Origin: Bacteroidota bacterium
GTDB taxonomy: Bacteria; Bacteroidota; Rhodothermia; Rhodothermales; UBA10348
Assembly (NCBI GenBank): GCA_027620595.1
Contig: JAQCDI010000118.1
Span: 1 to 7,608 of the forward strand
DNA: 7,608 bases
Reading direction: 5' to 3'
In this document: positions 1-6,109 of the stretch, piece by piece
How the letters are laid out: each line of letters opens with the position of its first letter
Position numbering within the stretch: the stretch's first letter is position 1
Made by a program: the position numbers and the translations under genes
Notes under the pieces: model-generated
Told to the model about the DNA's origin: nothing
The model's input: the letters and a program-made list of their open reading frames with translations, nothing else
The model's database searches: none

Positions 1-17
1 GCCCCGTCATCCTTGGG

Positions 18-1922
18 TCATGCCCGTTCGGCCAGTTCGGACCATCGTTCCATGTCCCGCTCCAGAGTGGACATCAGCTGACCCAGCTCCTCGGAGAGGG
101 CGGTCAGGGTGTTTAGATCCTGCGTGCCGGAGCCCAGGATGGCCTCGATCTCCGCTTTGCGTTCCTCGGCGGCTTCAATCCGCCGCTCGGTTTCTTCCAG
201 TTCCTTCCGCTCCTTGTAGGACAGCTTGGCCGGCACAGGGGATGGATGGTCGGACGTTGATTTCGCGGGAATCGGGGTCGTTTTTGGGGAGGACGCAGGG
301 GCAGCCTCTGCTGACTTCTGCTGTTTCCGCAGATCCAGGAAGGCAGAATAATCACCTGGATACTCGCGGATGGTGCCATCCCCTTCCACATGCAGCACAT
401 GGTCGATGGTCCGGTCGAGGAACCACCGATCATGGGATACGACGATGAGGACCCCGTCGAACAGATCGAGGTATTCCTCCAGCGCCGCCAGTGTGGCTAT
501 ATCCAGGTCGTTCGTGGGTTCGTCGAGAAGGAGGACATTGGGTGCCTGCATGAGCACGAGCAGCAGGTGCAGTCGCCTGCGTTCCCCGCCGGACAGCTTG
601 GCTACCGGGGTGTACTGGACGGCCGGGGCAAAGAGGAACCGCTCCAGCATCTGGCTGGCGCTGATCACCGTGCCGTCGGCCGTCCGCACGTTCTCGGCCA
701 CTTCCGTGACCGTGTCGATGACGCGCAGGGCGTCGTTGAGCGGCCGGCCTTCCTGATCGAAATAACCGACCACGACCGTGGGACCAAGCTCGACGTGTCC
801 GCTGTCGGGTTGGACCCTCCCGGCAATCATGTCCAGCAGCGTGGTCTTTCCCGAGCCATTCTCGCCGATGATTCCGAGCCGATCTTCCCGCGCTATGAGG
901 CGGGAATACCCTTTGACCAACACCTTGTCCCCGTAGGCTTTGGAGATCTGGCTCAACTCGAGCACTTTCTTGCCCAGCCGGGTGGACGCAGCCGCCAACT
1001 GCAGCTTGGCATCCGGACCCGTACCCGTGCTCTCTTGCAGGGCCTGCGCGCGCTCGACCCGATACTTGGCCTTGGAGGTTCGCGCTTTGGGGCCTCGACG
1101 CAGCCAAGCCAACTCCCGACGGGCCAGGTTCTGCCGGGTCCGTTCGGTGGCTTCCTTGAGTTGTTCCTGGACCTCTTTCAGCTCCAGGTAACGGGAATAG
1201 TTGCCCTCGTACTTCATGACACCGCCCGGCATGACTTCCAGCATCCGGTTGGTCACCCGGTCGAGGAAATACCGGTCGTGGGTCACGAGCAGCAGCGCTC
1301 CCGGATAGCTGGCCAAGTAGGACTCCAGCCACACAATCGTCTCGGTATCCAGGTGGTTTGTCGGCTCGTCGAGCAGAAGGAGGTCGGGCTGCAGGACCAA
1401 GGCCCTGGCCAACGCAACCCGCTTGCGCTGTCCACCGGACAGGCTGCCCACAAGTGCATCCATGTCCCGAAGTCCCAACCGATCCAGTACGGCTTTGGCA
1501 CTTGCCTCCCGATCCCATCCGCCGGTCACATCCAACTGATGACTCAGATTGGACATCCGTTTCAGCAGCTTTTCGTCCACCTCGGATCCCATGCGTTCGA
1601 GTGCAAAGGATACCTCCTCGTAGTCGTGCAACAGACGCAGGAGCGGATCGCCCTGGTCGAACACGGCATCCAGAACCGTGTGGGAGGCATCGAACACCGG
1701 GTTCTGTGGCAGGAAGGCCACTCGGGCATTGTTTTGCAGCATGATGCGGCCGCCGTCCGCTTTCTCGATCCCGGCAATGATGCGCATCAGGGTCGTCTTG
1801 CCGGAGCCATTGGCGCCGATCAGACCCATCTTTTCGTCATCCGCCAGGCCGAACGTCACGGACTCCAGCAAGGGCTTGGTGCCGTACGATTTCCGCAGGT
1901 CCTCTATGGTCAGGATGTTCAT
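18..1922 (-). CDS. uup: ABC-F family ATPase, Uup-like
   Basis: This is a cytoplasmic ABC-F protein of 634 residues with two ATPase domains and no membrane segments. Domain 1 has Walker A GANGSGKTT (about 36-44), signature LSGGQRKR (161-168) and Walker B LLLLDEPTNHLD (181-192), with switch His in VTHDR (213-217). Domain 2 has Walker A GENGSGKTT (353-361), signature LSGGERRR (443-450), Walker B VLLLDEPTNDLD (463-474) and VSHDR (495-499). The linker contains ARRELAWLRRGPKART (about 267-282), the hallmark of Uup. A Pro/Ser-rich stretch (540-565) leads to a charged C-terminal coiled coil (568-634), the Uup C-terminal domain. ABC-F proteins act on ribosomes, and Uup is also linked to DNA structures and transposon excision in E. 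coli; a specific role here is inference. The frame stays open to 2069, but I chose ATG at 1922 because the ABC domain begins directly at MNILTIEDL and the upstream 49 codons look non-conserved. No clear Shine-Dalgarno is seen. Confidence 0.95.
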   Translation of the reverse strand: MNILTIEDLRKSYGTKPLLESVTFGLADDEKMGLIGANGSGKTTLMRIIAGIEKADGGRIMLQNNARVAFLPQNPVFDASHTVLDAVFDQGDPLLRLLHDYEEVSFALERMGSEVDEKLLKRMSNLSHQLDVTGGWDREASAKAVLDRLGLRDMDALVGSLSGGQRKRVALARALVLQPDLLLLDEPTNHLDTETIVWLESYLASYPGALLLVTHDRYFLDRVTNRMLEVMPGGVMKYEGNYSRYLELKEVQEQLKEATERTRQNLARRELAWLRRGPKARTSKAKYRVERAQALQESTGTGPDAKLQLAAASTRLGKKVLELSQISKAYGDKVLVKGYSRLIAREDRLGIIGENGSGKTTLLDMIAGRVQPDSGHVELGPTVVVGYFDQEGRPLNDALRVIDTVTEVAENVRTADGTVISASQMLERFLFAPAVQYTPVAKLSGGERRRLHLLLVLMQAPNVLLLDEPTNDLDIATLAALEEYLDLFDGVLIVVSHDRWFLDRTIDHVLHVEGDGTIREYPGDYSAFLDLRKQQKSAEAAPASSPKTTPIPAKSTSDHPSPVPAKLSYKERKELEETERRIEAAEERKAEIEAILGSGTQDLNTLTALSEELGQLMSTLERDMERWSELAERA

Positions 1923-1952
1923 CAGGCTGATGCTGGCAAAGGTGGTGCATGG

Positions 1953-1981
1953 CACCCGGGTGGCGTCACGGCTGGCCGTGA
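1953..1981. repeat. Two adjacent palindromes upstream of the uup gene
   Basis: CACCCGGGTG (1953-1962) is a perfect 10-base palindrome. TCACGGC (1966-1972) and GCCGTGA (1975-1981) form a perfect inverted repeat with a two-base centre. Both lie 31-59 bases before the chosen ATG of the ABC-F gene. In the minus-strand transcript the second would fold as a six-base-pair stem with a CCAG loop. They could be operator half-sites or a structured leader, or chance in GC-rich DNA. I see no start-site or promoter evidence that decides between these. Confidence 0.35.
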
Positions 1982-2107
1982 TACCAACGATGCCGACCCC
2001 CGATCCCTTGGAGAACACAACGTTTAACGAGCCATCCCCGGAAGACGATACCACTGGAAACGGGTCCACCCATTAGCCGCGTCAGGCCTTGCGCCCACGC
2101 ATCCACC

Positions 2108-2359
2108 ATGCGATCTGTCATCCACAACGGCCACACCATCCAGATCCCCGGCATGACCGTTTCCGGCCGGGAAGACGTTCGATATGATGGGGCGGTGGTT
2201 TCTTCCAAGCGCTCCATTCTTGGCGCAACGCACGTTTTCGACGTCCAGGAAATGGGCGAACCGGTTACCTACGAAGTGCGGCTCGGCATGCGCTGGCACG
2301 GATTGACCGGCTGGGCACACCTGAAACGAAACGGCGAACTGCTGTTCACCGACCGATAA
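2108..2359 (+). CDS. Small uncharacterised protein, 83 residues
   Basis: No function is recognised. The product is short and soluble, with no signal peptide, membrane helix or cysteine. It is predicted mostly beta from alternating hydrophobic stretches (for example THVFDVQEM, VTYEVRLGMRW), and ends in WAHLKRNGELLFTDR. The pattern of a Ser-Lys-Arg segment, a 'GATH.F.V' strand, a 'YEV..G.RWHGL' strand and a final 'RNG..LFTD' strand resembles, from memory, small conserved hypothetical proteins of Bacteroidota-type genomes. It is divergent from the ABC-F gene and ends 15 bases before a strong terminator hairpin, which supports a real transcription unit. The start at 2108 has no Shine-Dalgarno, so an in-frame ATG at codon 16 (2153) is an alternative. 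Opposite-strand frames here look like shadows. Confidence 0.7.
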   Translation: MRSVIHNGHTIQIPGMTVSGREDVRYDGAVVSSKRSILGATHVFDVQEMGEPVTYEVRLGMRWHGLTGWAHLKRNGELLFTDR

Positions 2360-2373
2360 GACTACGTCGAAAG

Positions 2374-2411
2374 AAAAATCCCCGGCAGGCCTCTGGCCCA
2401 CCGGGGATTTT
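2374..2411. terminator. Bidirectional Rho-independent terminator
   Basis: AAAATCCCCGG (2375-2385) pairs perfectly with CCGGGGATTTT (2401-2411). Inside, GGCC (2388-2391) pairs with GGCC (2395-2398) around a TCT loop. On the minus strand the stem is followed by TTTTTCTTTC, a good U-tract that would end the tRNA transcript. On the plus strand it ends in TTTT and lies just after the stop of the 83-residue gene. It therefore probably serves both converging units. Confidence 0.9.
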
Positions 2412-2414
2412 CAG

Positions 2415-2487
2415 TACCGCGTACGGGATTCGAACCCGTGTTACCGCCGTGAAAGGGCGGCGTCCTAGACCCCTAGACGAACGCGGC
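2415..2487 (-). tRNA. tRNA-Glu (anticodon UUC)
   Basis: The 73-base minus-strand sequence folds as a full cloverleaf. Its anticodon arm is CCGCC-CTTTCAC-GGCGG with anticodon TTC at 2451-2453, and its T arm is ACGGG-TTCGAAT-CCCGT. The D arm (GTCT...AGGAC) and anticodon arm closely match the E. coli tRNA-Glu layout. The acceptor stem GCCGCGT / ACGCGGT pairs throughout, but its first pair is a G1-U72 wobble; the discriminator is A73. The CCA end is not encoded (CTGA follows). It lies 52 bases downstream of tRNA-His and just before the terminator. Confidence 0.97.
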
Positions 2488-2506
2488 AAAAGGGAGCTCA
2501 CGGTGT

Positions 2507-2524
2507 AAGCCGAGGGTCCGGCTT
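2507..2524 (-). other. Hairpin in the tRNA-His/tRNA-Glu spacer
   Basis: AAGCCG (2507-2512) and CGGCTT (2519-2524) form a perfect six-base-pair stem around a six-base loop, between the two tRNAs. It has no T-tract after it on either strand, so it is not an obvious terminator. In a joint precursor it could act as a spacer structure or processing signal. Chance is possible. Confidence 0.4.
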
Positions 2525-2539
2525 CATCGAGGCTCTTGG

Positions 2540-2614
2540 GGTGATCGAGGGGACTTGAACCCCCGACCTCCAGGGCCACAACCTGGCGCTCTAACCAACT
2601 GAGCTACGACCACC
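2540..2614 (-). tRNA. tRNA-His (anticodon GUG)
   Basis: The minus strand gives a complete cloverleaf. The anticodon arm is CCAGG-TTGTGGC-CCTGG with anticodon GTG at 2577-2579. The D arm is GCTC-AGTTGGTTA-GAGC, and the T arm has GGGGG-TTCAAGT-CCCCT. Acceptor strands GTGGTCG and CGATCAC pair, and an extra G-1 (2614) faces C73 (2540), the identity element of histidine tRNAs. The next three bases on the minus strand read CCA (2537-2539), so the 3' end may be encoded here, unlike in the neighbouring tRNA-Glu. Confidence 0.97.
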
Positions 2615-2630
2615 ATGAAATCACAGACCG

Positions 2631-2662
2631 GAAATATAGGCCCGTCAGCGGTGGCAGGGCAA
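2631..2662 (-). promoter_or_regulatory. Likely promoter of the tRNA-His/tRNA-Glu unit
   Basis: On the minus strand TTGCCC (2657-2662) and TATATT (2633-2638) are separated by 18 bases. The downstream box reads TATATTTC, which also resembles the TAnnTTTG box of Bacteroidota promoters. A start about 7 bases after it would leave a leader of roughly 12 bases before tRNA-His, normal for a tRNA operon. It stands out as AT-rich in a GC-rich region. No experimental support. Confidence 0.6.
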
Positions 2663-2710
2663 GCCGGGTAACGTTGAACTTTCCATGGACATCCGGCACC
2701 GAAAGCATCC

Positions 2711-5068
2711 TCAACGGATCACAACCAACTTACCCACCGACGTCCCTTCGTCGTTGCGCCCCACAGCGATAACGAGGTACACCCCGGAATCCACGAGCCG
2801 TCCTTCCTCATCCCTTGCGTCCCACCGAATGCGGCCGCCGCGGGACTCGAGACGACGAACGAGGTGACCGGCAACGGTAACGATCCGGATGTCCGCGGCC
2901 GGCATCAACCCCTCGACATACACGCTTGGAATCTGTCCGTCAGAGATGCGCACCGGGTTGGGAAACACCACCAGGTTGCCCGCTTCTTCCCTCGGCGCTA
3001 TGGCGTCCGAGGCGTAGGACACCAGTCCCCGATCCGTGGAAAAGAAGACCTCTCCGGTAGCGTCGTTGACCGCCACGGCCAGCACGACATCCGAGAAGAG
3101 CGGGGAATTGTCCGTGGTGAAATGCTCCACGAGCGCATATCCTCCTTCGGCCGACTCTACCAGCCACGCACCATTGTCCGTCGCAAACCAGATACGGCCT
3201 GCCGGATCGACGGCCATGTCATGGATGGCCAATCCGAACAGCATGAACGTCCCCAGTTCGCGGTTCGCCCATTGCGGCCAGATGGGCCGGGCGGAGCCAT
3301 CCCGCGCCACAATACCCGTGTTGATGAAGAACGCCGGTCCGCTGTCCGTGCCCAGCCATACCAGTCCATCCCGGTCTTCCATGACGGCATTCAGGCTGAC
3401 CGAAGGCAGGCCCTGTCCGGAACCGCCCCGCGTGTCGAAATAGCGGAATACGTCATCGGAAGGGTTCTCGGGGATGCCCGTCTCGAGCACCATCAAGCCC
3501 TTGCGCGTCCGGAAATCCTCTTCCCGGTGGATGACGATCCACTTCTGGTCGAAAGAATCCACAAACAGGCGCCCATAGGCCGTGGACGACGAGACAAGTC
3601 CCTGCCCGACCAACGGGCTGAATCCCGTCCAGTCCCCGTCGGCCATGCGGACATGCAGCGGTTGGCTCGATCCGCGCGTGGAGACCCACATGTTGCCCTG
3701 ATTGTCCTCGTGCAGTCCGCCGACGATGATGAAATCGCTCGTACCGGTGGCGGGCCGGAGTGAGGAATTGCCCGTTCCAAACAGGGTCACCGTGCCGTCC
3801 GGCTCCACCCGCGCCACGCCCCCGCCCTCCGATCCTGCCCAGCCGGATTCGTCAGCGGACGCATGGATGTGTACGAAGGCTCCCTTGCCGGCCAGCTCTG
3901 TAGTGGCTCCGGAAGACCATGTCGTCCACTCCCCTTCCCGGTCCAGCCGGTAGAAACCGGTTCCGGCTGCATTGACACCGGAGAGCCAGACCTGCCCCTC
4001 ATCGGAGACGGACAACCGGGAAAAGGTGCCATCGGCGGGCCCGCTGGGCAGGAAAACCTCCAATGGGGACACCTGGGATTCGCCGACGGCCGGAAACGGA
4101 ATGCGCATCACGCCGGAGCGACCATCCGCCACCCACAATTCTCCCGCAGGGCCCCTGTCCACTGCCGACGGAAAACCGTACCCGTCGATGGAGTAGGCCC
4201 CCCGGGAGCCATCGTCTCGTACCACGATGACCGTGAACGTGGCGCTTCCCACCAAGGCATCAGGAGCCATGGCGAGGCGGTTCACGGCGCGGTTCGTCAC
4301 GAAAAGAGCCGAGAACAGGCCAGGGCCGGTCCGCCGATACAGGTCATTGTCCGTGCCCACGTACATCTCTCCGCCCAGTGCGCCCAAGGAGAGCGCCTCC
4401 CTGATCTGAAGACCCGATCCACTTTCGGCCATCCAGGAGCCGGGATCCTTCAGATTGCGCCCATCCAGGGACGCATGGGCAATACCGGCGTCGGTGGCCA
4501 CCCAGATCGTGGCCACACCGAAGACCTCCGATTCCACGAGGACATCGTTTACTTCCATCCCGACGGGCAGGGTGTCAAACCGATCGAACGAATCCCGGAC
4601 TTCGTTGCGGGCCGGATCGAAAATGACCACCCCGAACTGGGTGGCCACCAGGACCGAATCCCCCAGGACCCGGATCCGGTTGATTCCCCGGGAGGGGTAC
4701 TGATCCGCGCGGGCAATATCCCGATACGTGCGAACCGTGCCCGACGACGCATCGATGCGGTCCAGCAGGCCGTCGTCATAGCCGACCCAGATCACTCCAC
4801 GGGTCGCATCGGCCGCCAACGCGGATGCCCGGACATTGGACAATCCGTCCGCCACGGTCATGCGCGTCATCGCGCCATTGGCATGCTCCACGGAATAAAT
4901 CCCGCCATCGGTGGCCACCCAGGTGTGGGTCCCGGTCACCATCAGGTCATTGGCCTGCCCGAACGAAGTGTGGGCCGTCCAGTCCTGGAGCCCCTGGGCT
5001 GACGCCGGGACCACCACGGAAAGGCATGACATCAAGAGCAGAATGGAGCGGATGCGCACAAAGTCCAT
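2711..5068 (-). CDS. porZ: PorZ-like T9SS beta-propeller protein with C-terminal sorting domain
   Basis: The product is a predicted exported protein of 785 residues. A signal peptide is clear: MDFVRIRS, then a hydrophobic core (about 9-20) and a PASAQ cleavage region near 21-25. Propeller-blade repeats follow, such as THTWVATDGGIYSV (47-60), GVIWVGYDDGLLDR (91-104), TIWVATDAGI (187-196), GLVWLGTDSGPAF (568-580), GRIWFATDNGAWLV (624-637) and GEVFFSTDRGLVSY (672-685). The C-terminal part is a T9SS type A-like domain: NLVVFPNPVR (698-707), WDARDEEGRLVDSGVYL (749-765) and terminal GKLVVIR. Two propellers plus such a domain at this length is the architecture of PorZ (776 residues in Porphyromonas gingivalis), a cell-surface part of the T9SS attachment complex that handles cargo being linked to A-LPS. 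A sorted propeller protein of other role remains possible. The frame extends to a TTG at 5125 overlapping the upstream stop, but ATG 5068 places the signal peptide at the N terminus; no good Shine-Dalgarno is seen. The PHP gene lies 53 bases upstream on the same strand. Confidence 0.85.
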   Translation of the reverse strand: MDFVRIRSILLLMSCLSVVVPASAQGLQDWTAHTSFGQANDLMVTGTHTWVATDGGIYSVEHANGAMTRMTVADGLSNVRASALAADATRGVIWVGYDDGLLDRIDASSGTVRTYRDIARADQYPSRGINRIRVLGDSVLVATQFGVVIFDPARNEVRDSFDRFDTLPVGMEVNDVLVESEVFGVATIWVATDAGIAHASLDGRNLKDPGSWMAESGSGLQIREALSLGALGGEMYVGTDNDLYRRTGPGLFSALFVTNRAVNRLAMAPDALVGSATFTVIVVRDDGSRGAYSIDGYGFPSAVDRGPAGELWVADGRSGVMRIPFPAVGESQVSPLEVFLPSGPADGTFSRLSVSDEGQVWLSGVNAAGTGFYRLDREGEWTTWSSGATTELAGKGAFVHIHASADESGWAGSEGGGVARVEPDGTVTLFGTGNSSLRPATGTSDFIIVGGLHEDNQGNMWVSTRGSSQPLHVRMADGDWTGFSPLVGQGLVSSSTAYGRLFVDSFDQKWIVIHREEDFRTRKGLMVLETGIPENPSDDVFRYFDTRGGSGQGLPSVSLNAVMEDRDGLVWLGTDSGPAFFINTGIVARDGSARPIWPQWANRELGTFMLFGLAIHDMAVDPAGRIWFATDNGAWLVESAEGGYALVEHFTTDNSPLFSDVVLAVAVNDATGEVFFSTDRGLVSYASDAIAPREEAGNLVVFPNPVRISDGQIPSVYVEGLMPAADIRIVTVAGHLVRRLESRGGRIRWDARDEEGRLVDSGVYLVIAVGRNDEGTSVGKLVVIR

Positions 5069-5121
5069 GGAGCAGGAAACGGGGGTGGAAGCCACATGTG
5101 AACGACAAACGCCATCTGATC

Positions 5122-5937
5122 TCAATGGGTCCGCAGGGCATCGAGAAGGGGTCGATCCGGCGCAATCCAGGTCTCGCCCAACGACGGTTCGCCCCGGTTC
5201 GTCCGGCCGTGGAAGTCAGACCCTCCGGACTTGAGCAGACCGAACCGGTCAGCCACCTCCCGATAGTAGCGCTGCAGCATGGCGTCATGGGAGGGGTGGA
5301 CCACCTCAATGCCATCCATTCCCTGTCGAACCAACGACAGGACAATGGCATGCGGGACATGATGTCCGGGGTGGGCAAGGAAGACCCGCCCTCCTGCCGA
5401 ATGGACCACCTCCATGACTTCACGGCCTCCCGGCATGGGCTTCTCCACGAACAGTGAGCAGCCGGGCGACAGATACCGCGCAAAAGCCTCGTTCATGTCG
5501 CTCACGGCGCCGTGCTCGACGAGCACGGCGCCGAGATGCGGTCGCGCCCAGGATTTTCCGTCCGCTGCGGCTGGAAGACGGGCATCCTTGGGCACCAACC
5601 CCTTTTCCTTGAACCGTTCCAGAAAGGTGTGCGCCCGTTCGTTGCGCCGCTCTTGTTGCCGGGCCAGAAACGCACCCAGCGCCGGGTGTGTCGGGTCGAA
5701 ACCATAGGCCAGGAGATGCACCTCCCGTCCATGTTCGCGTGTGGATATCTCGGTGCCGGTGATCAGGCCGATGCCCAGGGTCCGCGCCGCCGAACTCGCC
5801 TCCTCCCAGCCGGCAACCGTGTCATGATCGGTCAGCGAGACGAGGGACAATCCCGCCCGGTGGGCTTCGGTCATCACCTGACGCGGACTGAGGCGTCCAT
5901 CCGATGCCGTCGAATGCATGTGCAGATCGGCTTTCAC
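5122..5937 (-). CDS. PHP-domain metal-dependent phosphoesterase (YciV/RNase AM-like)
   Basis: This is a cytoplasmic 271-residue PHP protein. Metal and catalytic motifs are all present: DLHMHSTASDG (4-14, with H6, H8, D13), TDHDT (36-40), GTEIS (61-65, E63), HLLAYG (74-79), RPHLG (H134), LAHPG (188-191, H189), EVVHPSH (211-217) and GGSDFHG (238-244, D241, H243). Length and motif spacing fit the TrpH/YciV group, whose studied members are 3',5'-nucleoside bisphosphate phosphatases or 5'-3' exoribonucleases that trim rRNA (RNase AM). DNA polymerase PHP domains and histidinol phosphatase differ in length and context. The exact substrate cannot be read from sequence. The start is GTG with a strong Shine-Dalgarno. 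It precedes the PorZ-like gene by 53 bases, probably in one transcript; the functional link, if any, is unknown. Codons around residues 136-146 form a long perfect inverted repeat. Confidence 0.92.
   Translation of the reverse strand: MKADLHMHSTASDGRLSPRQVMTEAHRAGLSLVSLTDHDTVAGWEEASSAARTLGIGLITGTEISTREHGREVHLLAYGFDPTHPALGAFLARQQERRNERAHTFLERFKEKGLVPKDARLPAAADGKSWARPHLGAVLVEHGAVSDMNEAFARYLSPGCSLFVEKPMPGGREVMEVVHSAGGRVFLAHPGHHVPHAIVLSLVRQGMDGIEVVHPSHDAMLQRYYREVADRFGLLKSGGSDFHGRTNRGEPSLGETWIAPDRPLLDALRTH
5505..5533. repeat. Perfect 29-base inverted repeat inside the PHP gene
   Basis: CGGCGCCGTGCTCG (5505-5518) and CGAGCACGGCGCCG (5520-5533) are exact reverse complements around a single A at 5519. 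The repeat lies within coding sequence (residues about 136-145, GAVLVEHGAV). In the mRNA it would form a very GC-rich stem, closing a loop by unpairing a few central bases. No T-tract follows. It may be chance from codon choice over a repeated peptide motif, or a DNA or RNA site. Confidence 0.6.
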
Positions 5938-5941
5938 GGGC

Positions 5942-5948
5942 CACCTCC
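5942..5948 (-). promoter_or_regulatory. Shine-Dalgarno that fixes the GTG start of the PHP gene
   Basis: The minus strand reads GGAGGTG at 5948-5942, with the GGAGG core six bases before the GTG codon at 5937-5935. It supports GTG over any later ATG, since the metal-binding DLHMH motif begins only three codons in. It is the strongest ribosome site in the window. Confidence 0.8.
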
Positions 5949-6094
5949 CCTCTTGTTGAACCTATCGCGAGAAACTACCGCTCCTCCAGATCGTAGGGCG
6001 ATGAGCCGCCCGTCGTCAGAACCCCTACCCCATGGACGCCGTTCCGCGGGCGTCCATCTTGTCCATGCCTTCCGACTCCCAACAACCCCTTCCC

Positions 6095-6099
6095 GGAGG
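6095..6099 (+). promoter_or_regulatory. Shine-Dalgarno favouring ATG 6110 for the membrane protein gene
   Basis: GGAGG at 6095-6099 (followed by A) lies ten bases before ATG 6110. Earlier in-frame ATGs at 6032 and 6065 have no purine-rich site before them. The spacing is slightly long, so the start choice remains open. Confidence 0.55.
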
Positions 6100-6109
6100 A
6101 TCGCCCGAT

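Noticed and set aside
390..2027. Long plus-strand open frame (545 codons) opposite the ABC-F gene
   Set aside because: It mirrors a well-supported ABC-F gene, has no recognisable domain, and is rich in His, Gln, Pro and Gly as expected of antisense frames in GC-rich DNA.
1923..2069. N-terminal extension of 49 residues on the ABC-F protein
   Set aside because: ABC-F proteins start close to the first beta strand of the ATPase domain, and the extension has no domain or ribosome site. It is kept only as a possible leader.
2024..2401. Minus-strand frame of 125 codons over the small gene
   Set aside because: It begins inside the terminator stem and ends near the uup leader; the plus-strand 83-residue frame has better protein character and a terminator in the right place.
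2663..2710. Possible terminator between the PorZ-like gene and the tRNAs
   Set aside because: Only short, weak pairings (such as CTTTC with GAAAG) are visible and no T-tract follows.
3863..5002. Plus-strand frame of 379 codons opposite the PorZ-like gene
   Set aside because: It is a shadow of propeller-coding sequence with no coherent protein features.
5938..6109. Promoters for the divergent PHP and membrane-protein genes
   Set aside because: Partial matches such as TAGTTTC on the minus strand exist, but none has a convincing upstream box at proper spacing, so no promoter is called.
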